A stretch of DNA of 64,000 nt from NCBI RefSeq assembly GCF_002174125.1, contig NZ_NEXX01000002.1, positions 434,001 through 498,000 of the forward strand. Reading direction: 5' to 3'. Source of the stretch: Acinetobacter populi (GTDB lineage Bacteria; Pseudomonadota; Gammaproteobacteria; Pseudomonadales; Moraxellaceae). The position numbers were made by a program, and so were the translations under genes. Shown one piece after another: positions 50,663 through 61,642 of the stretch. Numbering within the stretch: the stretch's first letter is position 1; every line of letters begins with the position of its first letter. The notes below the pieces were generated by a model. That model saw only the letters and a program-made list of their open reading frames with translations. It did no database searches and was not told the origin of the DNA.

Positions 50663-53600
50663 ATGTTTGAAAATTTAATGCATAAATTAGGTCAACTGAT
50701 CAATCCAAAAGATCAGGTGACTTTGGATTTACTCCAGACCCTTGTTGCACCTTTGGCAGAAATAGATCAAAACCTTCCAGAACAAGCTTTAAGTTTTATC
50801 ATTGATGGTCAACATGCCGAAATATTACTCACGCTACAACAACAACCCAATGATCAAGCCAGTACCTTAATGGGAAATCCGGGGACTTATTCATGGTACT
50901 GGACATCACATAATTTGAGCAAAGCACAAGAAAAACTGGTCAAAGCTGCACAAAATGCCCGTTATAAACTGTATATCGATATTTTTGAAAAATTAACTGC
51001 GGAACAAATTATTCGTTATGGCAAACTACTGGCTGCGGTAACACAGGAAAAAAACTTTAAAGTATTGTATGAACAGACACCAGTCTGGTTTACCTATCTG
51101 ATTGTTGATGGGTTGGTGATGACTCTCAGTCAGAACTATGGCAAGGAACTAACCCATCGTCAGCACTGGACACTAGATAAATTACAACAGTTACTTGCAA
51201 CAGATATTACAGATGCAGATCAAGTTTTGATTACGACACTCTTTGAACGTAAAGGCATTGATAGCTATCACCACAACAATTTACACTTAATTCATGAGCT
51301 GGCAGATAGCAGCACTTTTTTACAACAGCGTGGTGAAACCCTGCAAAGTGTGATCCCGAGTTTATCTGCCAGTGGACAAGTATTATTTCTGGAATTTGCC
51401 AAAAATCATCTGGATTTGGTCAAACAATTTCCACAATTAATCATCATGCTTGCTTTAAGTAGCAGTAAAACCGTACGGGAAACTGCCAATAGCTTAATCA
51501 GTCAACTGGATCGCACTCAAGCGCAACAGCATTTACAATATTATTTAACTCAGGGTGACAGTAAACAACGTGCCTTTGCAGCTGATTTACTGGCAAGAAG
51601 TAGTGAAGATAGCCGTGATATTTTGCAACAGGCTTTGAATAACGAAACGCAAAAATCGGTTCAACAAAGTATTCAATCTGCTCTTCAGCGACTAGATAGC
51701 CTACAACAGATTGAGGAAGAAGATTTTATCATACCAGAATTGCAGCCACTCACCTCACAGGATATTCCGGACAGTTTTATTACGGTATTACAAGAAAATT
51801 ATCAAGCAATTTTGGAAAAAGCCCGACTCGCTGCCGAACAGGAAATCGAGGATAATAAAGCCGCGGAGAAAAACTATAAATATGACTGGCAACAAAAAAA
51901 TTATAAGGAGTTGCAAAAAATTAGTACGGAACAAATCGGAAAACCGTTATTGGCTACCATTAATGGAAAGCAAAACGCCAAAAATATTAAATATGGCAAT
52001 ATTATTTTATATCAGAAAAAAATCCAAAATTATAAGGAATATGGTTTATACCATGCCTTGCGTTTAATTCACCATCGTGATGACTGGATCAATTGGTCCA
52101 GTCTATTTACCGAATATTTACAACCGCATCATTTTGAACAACTGGAATTACGCCAATTGGCACATGCGATGCAAGATGTCGGCTTTAAAAATCCAACCCG
52201 CTTAATTGCCGCAGGCTTTCTAGAAAATAGTTACTACGATGGCCTGCATGATTATATTCAGCGTGATGACCAGATTGTGCCATTTTTTGTGGAAAATCTG
52301 GATTTTATTGCCGAGGCTTTAGGATTATTACCAAATCAGTCTGTAACCAGTTATCGCAGTTTTGAACCCTTAAATGCAATTAAAGTCTTAAATTATTTCC
52401 CGCATATTCCAAAGCAGTTTATTCCTCGTTTATTAGAGTTTGCACTCGGTGAAAATAAACGTCTGCGTTTTGATGCACAGGAATTATTACAAACTGTTCC
52501 GAATATTCATGAACGTGCTATTGAAGCCCTGCAAAATGGTAAACAAGAAATTCGCATTACGGCAATTGAATGGCTGGTTCGCCTGCAACATGGCACTGCT
52601 GTACCCGCCCTATATGCTTTATTGAAAAAAGAGAAAAAAGAAATTGTCATTGCTGCAATTTTGACTGCACTGGAACAATTGGGCGAAGATATCAGCAGTT
52701 ATCTATCGCCATCAACTTTACAACAAGAAGCAGAAAAAGGCTTAAAAGGCAAAATTGCTGCGAGTTTTAGCTGGTTTGATTTAGACAGCTTACCAAGCGC
52801 ACAGTGGCAAGATGGCTCTCCTGTCGATGCCAATATTATCAAATGGTGGGTCGTGTTAGCAGATAAACTCAAAGACCCCGTACCCAATGCTTTATTACAA
52901 CGCTATCTCGGTTTATTGGATGAAAAAAGCCAACAAACGCTATCCTTACACCTGCTACAAAGCTTTATTCATCAAGATACCCGTCATCCAAGTCTAGACG
53001 AAGCCAGTGCAATTGCCATCAATGAAGCACCTGCCCGTTTACAAAATTATCGTGATGCCTATCAACGCTGGGGTAAACAATATCCGGATTACTATGGCAA
53101 ATACGCCACCATTACGCTGGAAGAGGTGATCGAAGAAATCAAGCGTGAACGTATGGGTATTTATCTAGGTTCTGCCATTAAAAGTAAGGGAATGCTGGCC
53201 CTAACCTATAAAGCACAAGGCAGTCTGGCGGTTAAATTACTGCAAGATTATATGAAACAGCATTATCAGCGTCGGGCGCAGATTGAAGCCATGCTTAGTA
53301 GTTTTAGCATTAGTGATGATCCGTTAATTATTCAATTATTACTCGGCTTATCCCGTCGTTATCGCACTGCATCTGTACAAAACCTTGCCAAACAATTGGT
53401 TGAACAAATTGCCGAACGTAACCACTGGAGCAGTGACGAACTGGCTGATCGTACCATTCCAACTGCCGGCTTGGATGATACAGGCATTCTGACACTGGAT
53501 TATGGCACTCGAACCTTAACCGCCTATGTCGATGACAAAGATAAATTTGTCCTTAAAAATGAAGATAGCAAAGTGATTAAAAGCTTGCCGGCTGCTCGGC

Positions 53601-54412
53601 AAGGTGATGATGAAGCTCTCATCAAGGAAGCCAAGTCATTATTTAGCAACAGTAAAAAAGAATTTAAACAGGTGCTCGATCTACAAACCCAACGTTTATA
53701 TGAAGCGATGTGTAGCGAACGGATCTGGTCAAGTGCGGACTGGCAGGAATATTTGTTTGCCCACCCAATTATGAAACGGCTCATTCAACGTCTAGTCTGG
53801 TTGGAAGTTGATAGCGATGGTAAGATTTTGCATCAATTCCGCCCTAGTGATGATGGAAGTTTGCTTGATCTTGAAGATGATGAAATTGAATTACAGACCG
53901 ATAGCCAGATTAAACTGGCACATGCCGTATTAATTTCTCAGGAACAGGCAACTGCATGGCAAGAACATTTTAAAGACTACAAAGTCAAACCGTTATTTGA
54001 TCAAATGAGCCATCAACTCCCCGAATTTGATGACAAAGCACAATTGATCGATGATCATAAAGGCTGGCTCACAGATACCTTTAGCTTACGGGGTGTCATT
54101 ACCAAACTGGGCTATCAACGGGCCAGCATTGAAGATGGGGGTTCTTTTGATAGTTATTACAAACCGTTTAGCCAGATTGGTATTTCTGCGGTAATTAATT
54201 TTAGTGGTAGTTACGTGCCGGAAGAAAATATACCTGCGGTTTTGTATGAACTCGGATTTGATAACAAAACTGTACGTTCATGGCGAGAACAACAGCTGCA
54301 ACTGGCACAGGTTCCGAAAGTCCTACTGGCAGAATGTTATGCCGATTATCTGAAAGTTGCAGCAGCATGCTCAGGTTTTGATCCAGAATGGCAGAAAAAA
54401 ACACCATGGTAA
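50663..54412 (+). CDS. Large DUF4132/MolR-like protein (YehI-like)
   Basis: A 1249-residue protein, the largest in the window. Two HEAT-like helical-repeat regions are seen (about 255-345, and about 600-690 with ITAIEWLVRLQHGTAVPALYALLKKEK). A lysine-rich stretch lies near 385-440. The C-terminal 300 residues fit the DUF4132 domain, with EMC-type segments LYEAMCSERIWSSADWQEYLFAHPIMKRLIQRLVWLE split over about 1010-1045. Its start has GGAGTGATAA upstream and follows the SWIM gene by 122 bases, which leaves room for a second promoter. Role unknown. Confidence 0.72.
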   Translation: MFENLMHKLGQLINPKDQVTLDLLQTLVAPLAEIDQNLPEQALSFIIDGQHAEILLTLQQQPNDQASTLMGNPGTYSWYWTSHNLSKAQEKLVKAAQNARYKLYIDIFEKLTAEQIIRYGKLLAAVTQEKNFKVLYEQTPVWFTYLIVDGLVMTLSQNYGKELTHRQHWTLDKLQQLLATDITDADQVLITTLFERKGIDSYHHNNLHLIHELADSSTFLQQRGETLQSVIPSLSASGQVLFLEFAKNHLDLVKQFPQLIIMLALSSSKTVRETANSLISQLDRTQAQQHLQYYLTQGDSKQRAFAADLLARSSEDSRDILQQALNNETQKSVQQSIQSALQRLDSLQQIEEEDFIIPELQPLTSQDIPDSFITVLQENYQAILEKARLAAEQEIEDNKAAEKNYKYDWQQKNYKELQKISTEQIGKPLLATINGKQNAKNIKYGNIILYQKKIQNYKEYGLYHALRLIHHRDDWINWSSLFTEYLQPHHFEQLELRQLAHAMQDVGFKNPTRLIAAGFLENSYYDGLHDYIQRDDQIVPFFVENLDFIAEALGLLPNQSVTSYRSFEPLNAIKVLNYFPHIPKQFIPRLLEFALGENKRLRFDAQELLQTVPNIHERAIEALQNGKQEIRITAIEWLVRLQHGTAVPALYALLKKEKKEIVIAAILTALEQLGEDISSYLSPSTLQQEAEKGLKGKIAASFSWFDLDSLPSAQWQDGSPVDANIIKWWVVLADKLKDPVPNALLQRYLGLLDEKSQQTLSLHLLQSFIHQDTRHPSLDEASAIAINEAPARLQNYRDAYQRWGKQYPDYYGKYATITLEEVIEEIKRERMGIYLGSAIKSKGMLALTYKAQGSLAVKLLQDYMKQHYQRRAQIEAMLSSFSISDDPLIIQLLLGLSRRYRTASVQNLAKQLVEQIAERNHWSSDELADRTIPTAGLDDTGILTLDYGTRTLTAYVDDKDKFVLKNEDSKVIKSLPAARQGDDEALIKEAKSLFSNSKKEFKQVLDLQTQRLYEAMCSERIWSSADWQEYLFAHPIMKRLIQRLVWLEVDSDGKILHQFRPSDDGSLLDLEDDEIELQTDSQIKLAHAVLISQEQATAWQEHFKDYKVKPLFDQMSHQLPEFDDKAQLIDDHKGWLTDTFSLRGVITKLGYQRASIEDGGSFDSYYKPFSQIGISAVINFSGSYVPEENIPAVLYELGFDNKTVRSWREQQLQLAQVPKVLLAECYADYLKVAAACSGFDPEWQKKTPW

Positions 54413-54517
54413 ATCTAGGCGATAAGTGCTAAATCTAGTATCTTTCGCCATTGCAGGCATTTAGGAAAACCGCTTAAATGTCTGCAATTGTTTAGTAATG
54501 AAAATAAGGGACCTGAC

Positions 54518-55753
54518 ATGAACCGTCGTGTTGTGATCACTGGCATGGGCATTAACTCGTGCATCGGTAATACTTTAGAAGCTGTTACACACTCCTTAAA
54601 AAATGGTATTTCAGGCACACGTTTTAACCAGTCCTATGCGGATCTTAATTTTAAAAGCCATGTCAGTGCAGCTGCCGAGCAGGATTTTGACGGCATTGAT
54701 CGTAAATTAAAACGCTTTATGGGCGTTTGTGCCATGTATGCCTACAATGCAGCCGTGGATGCCGTAGAAAATGCAGGTTTAAAAATAGAAGATTTAGCCA
54801 ATCATCCACGTTATGGCATTGCCGGCGGAAGTGGTGGTAATTCGACACATTCTGTTGTCGAAATGACCGAACTCCTCAAAGAAAAAGGCGCACGTAAAAT
54901 TGGGCCATTCTTTGTGCCACGCAACATGAGTAACACCATTACTGCTAACATTGGTGTGGCATTTAAATTACAGGGTGTTTCCCACTCCATTACCAGTGCC
55001 TGTGCAACCTCTGCCGATGCTATTGGTTATGCCTATAATCTAATTCAACTGGGTAAACAAGATTTAATGCTGGCAGGTGGCGGTGAAGAAGACCATTGGT
55101 CACAAAGTCTGTTATTTGATGCCATGGGTGCCCTAAGCTCTAAATATAATGATACGCCGGAAACTGCATCGCGCCCTTATTCCAAAGACCGTGATGGTTT
55201 TGTCATCGCTGGTGGTGGTGGCTTTGTGGTACTGGAATCACTGGAACATGCTCAAGCCCGAGGTGCAAATATTTTGGCTGAAGTTGTGGGTTATGCTGCG
55301 AATAGCGATGGTCATGACATGGTCGCGCCAAGTGGTGAAGGTGCAACCCGTTGTATCTTAATGGCACTGGATGAAGCCAAACAACATGGTGTAGAGCAGA
55401 TTGATTATATCAATACGCATGGTACATCTACGCCTGCAGGAGATATTACCGAATTAAAAGCCATGGAACGTGCATTTGGTGAAGGAAAAGTTCCAGCATT
55501 TAGTTCAACCAAATCTATGACAGGTCATAGTCTGGGTGCGGCTGGCGTACAAGAAGCAATTTATTGCTTATTAATGATGCAAAATGACTTTATTGCACCC
55601 AATATTAATGTCACCGAATTAGATGAAGGTGCACAAGGATTTGATCTGGTACTTGAAAAACGCGACACAAAACTGAATACTATTATGAGTAATAGTTTTG
55701 GGTTCGGTGGTGTAAACGCCTGCCTAGTTTTCAAGAAATGGGCAGATGCCTAA
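54518..55753 (+). CDS. fabB: Beta-ketoacyl-ACP synthase I
   Basis: A 411-residue condensing enzyme of fatty acid synthesis. The catalytic Cys lies in SACATSA (near 163), His in THGTSTP (near 300), and His in KSMTGHSLGAAG (near 335). The segment FDAMGALSSKYNDTPE and HGTSTPAGDITELKA match FabB rather than FabF. ATG 54518 is chosen with AAGGGACC upstream. FabB elongates unsaturated intermediates; its start is 105 bases after the DUF4132 gene. Confidence 0.92.
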   Translation: MNRRVVITGMGINSCIGNTLEAVTHSLKNGISGTRFNQSYADLNFKSHVSAAAEQDFDGIDRKLKRFMGVCAMYAYNAAVDAVENAGLKIEDLANHPRYGIAGGSGGNSTHSVVEMTELLKEKGARKIGPFFVPRNMSNTITANIGVAFKLQGVSHSITSACATSADAIGYAYNLIQLGKQDLMLAGGGEEDHWSQSLLFDAMGALSSKYNDTPETASRPYSKDRDGFVIAGGGGFVVLESLEHAQARGANILAEVVGYAANSDGHDMVAPSGEGATRCILMALDEAKQHGVEQIDYINTHGTSTPAGDITELKAMERAFGEGKVPAFSSTKSMTGHSLGAAGVQEAIYCLLMMQNDFIAPNINVTELDEGAQGFDLVLEKRDTKLNTIMSNSFGFGGVNACLVFKKWADA

Positions 55754-55765
55754 ATAGGATCATCA

Positions 55766-56218
55766 ATGGATGTGCCATCTGAAGCGTTTTTATGGGTAAA
55801 AGCCTTACATATTATTGCCGTTGTATGTTGGTTTGCTGCCCTGTTCTACTTGCCACGATTATTTGTTTACCATGCCATGAGCGACGATGACATTAGTCAT
55901 CAACGCTTTCAGGTGATGGAACGTAAATTATACCGTGGCATCATGTGGCCATCCTTGATTGCAACCTTAATCACTGCACATTTTCTGGTGGATTGGGGTG
56001 ATGCTTTCTATCACTACCATACCGCAATCTGGTTCTACCTCAAAGTCAGTCTGGTCGGGATATTAATTATTTACCACTTGTTCTGTGGTTATTACCGTAA
56101 AAAACTGATTGAAAATGCCCATTATAAATCGCATAAATTCTGGCGTTTTTTTAATGAATTACCGACGCTGATTCTATTTGCCTGCGTTATTCTCGTCGTG
56201 GTTAAGCCTCAATTTTAA
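55766..56218 (+). CDS. hemJ: Protoporphyrinogen oxidase HemJ
   Basis: A 150-residue, four-helix inner-membrane protein. The conserved KALHIIAVVCWFAALFYLPRLFVYH with histidine near 14 and the RKLYRGIMWPSLIAT segment mark HemJ. It oxidises protoporphyrinogen IX in haem synthesis; the family was first identified with help from Acinetobacter genetics. The start is 12 bases after fabB, so they may be cotranscribed. Confidence 0.93.
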   Translation: MDVPSEAFLWVKALHIIAVVCWFAALFYLPRLFVYHAMSDDDISHQRFQVMERKLYRGIMWPSLIATLITAHFLVDWGDAFYHYHTAIWFYLKVSLVGILIIYHLFCGYYRKKLIENAHYKSHKFWRFFNELPTLILFACVILVVVKPQF

Positions 56219-56239
56219 TAGAGGCTTGACACTTGAGAT

Positions 56240-56575
56240 TCAATAGGTAAAAGGCTTAAACCCCAATGTGGTTGCTTTAGACAAATCTTTAACATCAATG
56301 CTAAATACACCCAACCGTCCATCAGGTGCACCACACATCTGGATATAGGCTTTGCCAGTATCGCCTTCGCGTTCAGCCAAAACCTGTATCTTGGCGGTTT
56401 GCAATTCCTGTTTCAGCTGACTGAGGCTTAATCCACTGTTCTCACATTGCCGGCTTTGCAATGATTTATACACTTCAATGCTTTGTTGCGCATGATTGGA
56501 CTGTTTTGAGTGTACAGGCAAATGACTACACCCAACACATAAGAGGCTAAACATCAATGCCATGCTGGTTTTCAT
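56240..56575 (-). CDS. Small lipoprotein of unknown function
   Basis: A 111-residue protein with a signal peptide ending in the lipobox LLCVGC near residue 16. Two further cysteines (residues near 44 and 81) could form a disulfide. No conserved domain is recognised. It lies convergently beside hemJ and 39 bases downstream of the HAD gene. Confidence 0.7.
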   Translation of the reverse strand: MKTSMALMFSLLCVGCSHLPVHSKQSNHAQQSIEVYKSLQSRQCENSGLSLSQLKQELQTAKIQVLAEREGDTGKAYIQMCGAPDGRLGVFSIDVKDLSKATTLGFKPFTY

Positions 56576-56614
56576 GAAAATCTACTCGGTATTAAATCTT
56601 GAATCTATTTAGCC

Positions 56615-57262
56615 TTAATGCAAATGATTTAATAAATGACTAAATTGTTCAATTTGTGCAAAAGGTTGTGCTGCACTAATTTCCTCAAGCGTGCCATAAC
56701 CATAAGTTACCGCAATTGCTTCAATGCCATTCCGCCTTGCCCCTAAAATATCATGTTCCCGATCTCCAACCATAATGCACTGCTCAGGGATTAACTGTTC
56801 TTGTTGCACCAGATAAGTAATCAAGTCACCTTTATTGGTACGTTCACCTGTCAGTTCGCTGCCATAAATATGTTGGAAATATTGTGCCAGATCAAAATAT
56901 TCAAGAATACGTTTGGCAAAGATGGTTGGTTTTGCCGTCGCCACAAATAGACGATAGCCACGTTGCTTGAGTAATAATAATGTATTTGCGACATCAGGAT
57001 AAACTTCATTCTCAAATAATCCTGTTTTGCTAAATCGCTCACGATACATAGCCAAAGCACGCTCTGCCAGTTCATCATCTTCACTATTTAGCAACTTCGC
57101 CAAGGATTGTTTTAAAGGTGGACCAATACACCATTCCAGTGCTGTTTCTTCCGGTAAGGGATAACCCACGCGTTCCAGGCCATATCGAATAGACGTCGTA
57201 ATACCAACTTTTGGATCGGTTAATGTACCATCCAGATCAATTAAAATGTTTTGAGTTGCCAT
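56615..57262 (-). CDS. HAD-superfamily phosphatase (Gph-like)
   Basis: A 215-residue HAD hydrolase with a cap domain. Motif I is DLDGTLTD (near residues 9-16), motif II T in VATAKP (near 108), motif III K in NKGDLI, and motif IV GDREHDILGA (near 172). Phosphoglycolate phosphatase or a 5'-nucleotidase-like activity is possible; substrate cannot be told from the sequence. Confidence 0.85.
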   Translation of the reverse strand: MATQNILIDLDGTLTDPKVGITTSIRYGLERVGYPLPEETALEWCIGPPLKQSLAKLLNSEDDELAERALAMYRERFSKTGLFENEVYPDVANTLLLLKQRGYRLFVATAKPTIFAKRILEYFDLAQYFQHIYGSELTGERTNKGDLITYLVQQEQLIPEQCIMVGDREHDILGARRNGIEAIAVTYGYGTLEEISAAQPFAQIEQFSHLLNHLH

Positions 57263-57345
57263 GTCTTCAAGAAAATCATTTATATCGCTGTTAAGTGTGC
57301 CACAACCCTTGTTAAAATAGAAAATAATATTTCAGCAACAATTAA

Positions 57346-58131
<786 letters not shown>

Positions 58132-58262
58132 TGGTGATTTCTTATTTTTATAATTTAAGCGTAGTTCAAATAAAGAAATGAAGTGATTTTTTGAAACAGT
58201 CTTCACAATAAATGAGTGATGTGGACTGGCATTACATCATCGTTAAATCAAATTTTTGCTAT

Positions 58263-58303
58263 AAAAAAAGTTGTTGAGGTCGATTTCTTCCTCAACAACT
58301 TTT
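58263..58303 (-). terminator. Terminator of the porin gene
   Basis: AAAGTTGTTGAGG and its exact complement CCTCAACAACTTT, a 13-bp stem with a ten-base loop and a T-run on the minus strand. It lies 39 bases past the porin stop. Confidence 0.88.
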
Positions 58304-58341
58304 GTAATTACATATCACTATTGATTCATAATGAGCAGTTA

Positions 58342-59406
58342 TTAAAACTTATACTGGAAACCTAAACCACCTACAGTATTTTTATCATCTACAAGCTTGT
58401 TTTGTGCCAAGAAAGCATAAGCTTTGGCATTGCTGTTATATTGATAATCTACACCTGCTGCGATTTGCTGTGCTTTTACATCTGATGCAGATGTTTTATA
58501 GCTGGTTGTACCCTGTTGATACTGACCCTTAACAGACCATGCCGTATCCGCAATCTTATAAACCGCACCCAGTGCAAAACCAAGCTCATCATCAATCGCT
58601 GAAACTGTAGCAACATTACTACTGGCTGTACTTGCTTCATCAATTTCAGCACGTTGGACCAAAGCACGTAAAGACAAATTGGCAATATTATAAGTACCTG
58701 TCGCACGAATGGTATTGGTTTCTGCCCATGCATTGGAAGCACCAATCCAACGACTCGGCACAGCACTGTCATAGGCCAAACCAAGATTGAAACCAGCATC
58801 CTTATTGTCATAAGTCACAGAAGCGGAAATTGCATCACCAAAACTATTGCCTACCGCATTACCACTACTGACAATTTTAGCATCTTCACCTTGGAATAAT
58901 TGTACACCCACATTGATTTTACCAGCTGCTGCATTAAATGTAGGTGATTGATATTGCACCGCATTATTGACACGATTTTCACCGGTAAAGGTATTCTGGA
59001 TATCCAGTTGGTTGCCTGCATAGTTATCAAATAAATCGACACCACCCAGACGTTTTAAAAAGGTATTTACTTTACCAAAGGACAATGTACCCAATTGCTC
59101 ATGTTTCAAGCCAAGATAACGATCACGCTGCCCCAAATCAGTACCATCACCGTCAGTATTTACAGTCCACTGTGCATCATAAACAACACTCAGTGTATCC
59201 GTTAATTTTTCAGATCCCTTGATACCGATATAAGAGTTATTAGAAGAAACTGATGCACCATCATTAATCGTTGTTAAAGTATGTCCTGCATCTTTATCGG
59301 CAAAATTCGCAGATAAATCCAATACACCATATAAAGTCGGTGCAGCAAATGTAGTACCAGAAATAAACGCTAATGCAATCGCCAAACTAATTTTTTGAGT
59401 TTTCAT
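58342..59406 (-). CDS. Gram-negative-type porin
   Basis: A 354-residue outer-membrane beta-barrel of the Porin_4 type. A signal peptide ends at TTFAAP near residue 20, followed by the typical LYGVLDLSANF and an early NSYIGIKGSEKL region. The C-terminus ends in aromatic GLGFQYKF, needed for assembly by BAM. The ATG at 59406 is chosen over the longer frame since it starts the signal peptide and has GGGGAACAC upstream. Confidence 0.85.
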   Translation of the reverse strand: MKTQKISLAIALAFISGTTFAAPTLYGVLDLSANFADKDAGHTLTTINDGASVSSNNSYIGIKGSEKLTDTLSVVYDAQWTVNTDGDGTDLGQRDRYLGLKHEQLGTLSFGKVNTFLKRLGGVDLFDNYAGNQLDIQNTFTGENRVNNAVQYQSPTFNAAAGKINVGVQLFQGEDAKIVSSGNAVGNSFGDAISASVTYDNKDAGFNLGLAYDSAVPSRWIGASNAWAETNTIRATGTYNIANLSLRALVQRAEIDEASTASSNVATVSAIDDELGFALGAVYKIADTAWSVKGQYQQGTTSYKTSASDVKAQQIAAGVDYQYNSNAKAYAFLAQNKLVDDKNTVGGLGFQYKF

Positions 59407-59527
59407 GTGTTCCCCACTTAAATATTTCAGACTGTTTGAACTCCAGCACATTGTTACGAAATATTTTGTAAAGAAAAAATAATTAAAAGTGCAATACTTT
59501 TCATAATTTTGTCATAAAGAAATATTT

Positions 59528-60808
59528 TTATACGGATTTTTTCATATAAAACCAATATAATTTGGGCAGAATACAAAGCATAGAAAGGACAAAAATCAAA
59601 CTTAGAAATGTGGTGTAGCCCATGCTATCAGCCAGTTTCCCACCAACCACATATAATCCCCCACTCACTAAGGTCATGATTGAAACCTGTACAGTAAAAT
59701 CTGTTCCTGCAAATTTTTCTCTGGCATAGAGCATGATCAAACTCAACATTGCAACCAAGCTCATGGCAGCAAAAAACTCTTCAACTGCATTTGCAGCATA
59801 GACATGGAATAATGAAAACCCGATCTGCTGCTCAAATAAATACGCCAAAATCAGATAATATAAAATTGCCATACTCTGCAAAATCGAAAACCAGATCAAC
59901 ATCACTGCCAAAGAAAAACGTTTAATCAACCATGCAGCCAACCATGCGCCGAATAATGCACAAACTGCTCCGAACATGGTGACATACAATCCAATTTGTG
60001 CCAGAGATAATCCCATATCGATCATCAGGGGTTTGATGATCGGGCCAGACAAACCATCTGCAATTTTATAAGTGACTAATACCAATAACCATAGCTTGAG
60101 TTCATTGCTATGCCACAGATGTCCATATATATTTTTAATTTTCAGTAAAATATTATTTTTCTTAACAAAAGTAGCCTGCGGTACAATTTTAAATTGAGGT
60201 TCACGATAAAATAAAATGGGTAAGCTATTAAGCGTCACACCGATTGCCAGTGCAATAAATGTTGTTTTCCAAGAAAGTATATCTATTGAATACAATACTG
60301 CACCGCCACCCAGTAGAAATCCTAATCGAGATCCCATCACCTGAAACGTATTGCCCCAATGTACCTGACCTTTTTTTAAAATATTAACTGCAAGACCATC
60401 TGTTGCAATGTCCTGTGTCGCACACAAGGTATTCATCAGCAATAACACTATACATAAATACCAAAGTGCAGAAAGCTGGTGCAACTGCTCAACCGGTAAA
60501 TATGCCAGTATGAACAAACAGACGATGGTTAACGCTTGGGTCAATATAATCCAAAACCGATAATGCCCCATTTTTTGATAACCGAACCGATCAATCGCCG
60601 GCGCCCATAAAAATTTAATCGCCCACGGCAACATTAACAGGCCAGAAAATCCAATTTGCGTCAGTGAAACACCATAATGTCTGAGTAAAGCAGGCAATGC
60701 CTGTGTCATAAAACCTACTGGTAGACCCTGAGCAAGATAGAGCGCTAACAACATCATCAAAGCATATGAATTTGCCTTTTCGCTCATTGGGGTATTTTGT
60801 TTTGGCAT
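59528..60808 (-). CDS. AmpG-like MFS transporter
   Basis: A 426-residue transporter with about twelve hydrophobic segments. The AmpG/acetyl-CoA transporter-like signature includes LYLAQGLPVGF (near 23), KFLWAPAIDR (near 65) and ATQDIATDGLAV (near 132). AmpG imports muropeptides for recycling; E. coli AmpG is about 490 residues, so this is shorter. No ampC is beside it. An alternative start is ATG 60787. Confidence 0.75.
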   Translation of the reverse strand: MPKQNTPMSEKANSYALMMLLALYLAQGLPVGFMTQALPALLRHYGVSLTQIGFSGLLMLPWAIKFLWAPAIDRFGYQKMGHYRFWIILTQALTIVCLFILAYLPVEQLHQLSALWYLCIVLLLMNTLCATQDIATDGLAVNILKKGQVHWGNTFQVMGSRLGFLLGGGAVLYSIDILSWKTTFIALAIGVTLNSLPILFYREPQFKIVPQATFVKKNNILLKIKNIYGHLWHSNELKLWLLVLVTYKIADGLSGPIIKPLMIDMGLSLAQIGLYVTMFGAVCALFGAWLAAWLIKRFSLAVMLIWFSILQSMAILYYLILAYLFEQQIGFSLFHVYAANAVEEFFAAMSLVAMLSLIMLYAREKFAGTDFTVQVSIMTLVSGGLYVVGGKLADSMGYTTFLSLIFVLSMLCILPKLYWFYMKKSV

Positions 60809-60939
60809 AATTGATCATTGTCACGTGAATACAATGCAGACAATATAAAAATACAAGGTAAATTACTAGCGCTGGTTTGGCCTAATTTCTAATGATTCGC
60901 CCTTGCATCCAATAGGCAAAAAATGGAATTTATTGTCTT

Positions 60940-61566
60940 ATGTCAAATTTAGATTTTCCAGTTCTCTGCAAAAATATCCCGCAACGTGGAACGAAATGGT
61001 TTAAATACTTTTTTGCCCATCTTCTTCGGGCGCAAGGCTGGCACATTGAAGGAAAAATTCCCAATATTCCCAAAGCGGTGATTATCGTGGCACCACATAC
61101 CTCAAATATTGATGCATGGTTTAGTTTTTTAGCCGTGCTAGCACTTGATCTAAAAATTACTATTTTGGCAAAGCATACTTTATTTGTTACACCGTTTGAC
61201 AAGTTAATGCACTGGTTTGGCATGATGCCGGTCAATCGTGATCATCCTCAAGGCTTAACTGAACATTTAATAAAGGAAATTGCAACACAGGAACGCATCT
61301 GGATTGCCATGTCCCCTGAAGGAACACGTAAACAGGCAAAACAATGGAAAAGTGGTTTCTACCGTATTGCCAAAGCCGCACATATTCCAATTATTATGAT
61401 TGCCTTGGATTACCGCCATAAAACCATTCGGGTCTTGGGTCAAAAGACATGTACTGATGATTATCAGCAAGATATGCAGGAGATTTTAATGGCTTATCAG
61501 GGAAATTTTTCTGCAAAAAATCCCCTACAACTTTCTGATCCACTGCGTTTAATTGATGTTAAATAA
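60940..61566 (+). CDS. PlsC-type 1-acylglycerol-3-phosphate acyltransferase
   Basis: A 208-residue acyltransferase. The HX4D motif is APHTSNIDAW (near residues 50-59), followed by MMPVNRD and MSPEGTRKQAK (near 122-132). These small PlsC-like enzymes acylate lysophospholipid acceptors, possibly including lyso-ornithine lipid (OlsA role), which is inference. Upstream GGAA is about 10 bases before the ATG. Confidence 0.78.
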   Translation: MSNLDFPVLCKNIPQRGTKWFKYFFAHLLRAQGWHIEGKIPNIPKAVIIVAPHTSNIDAWFSFLAVLALDLKITILAKHTLFVTPFDKLMHWFGMMPVNRDHPQGLTEHLIKEIATQERIWIAMSPEGTRKQAKQWKSGFYRIAKAAHIPIIMIALDYRHKTIRVLGQKTCTDDYQQDMQEILMAYQGNFSAKNPLQLSDPLRLIDVK

Positions 61567-61642
61567 CAATACATCTATAGGGATTTTGTCAGAAAACAGT
61601 TACTATGAGACTCCACTTAACTTTGACTAAATTTCAGACAAA

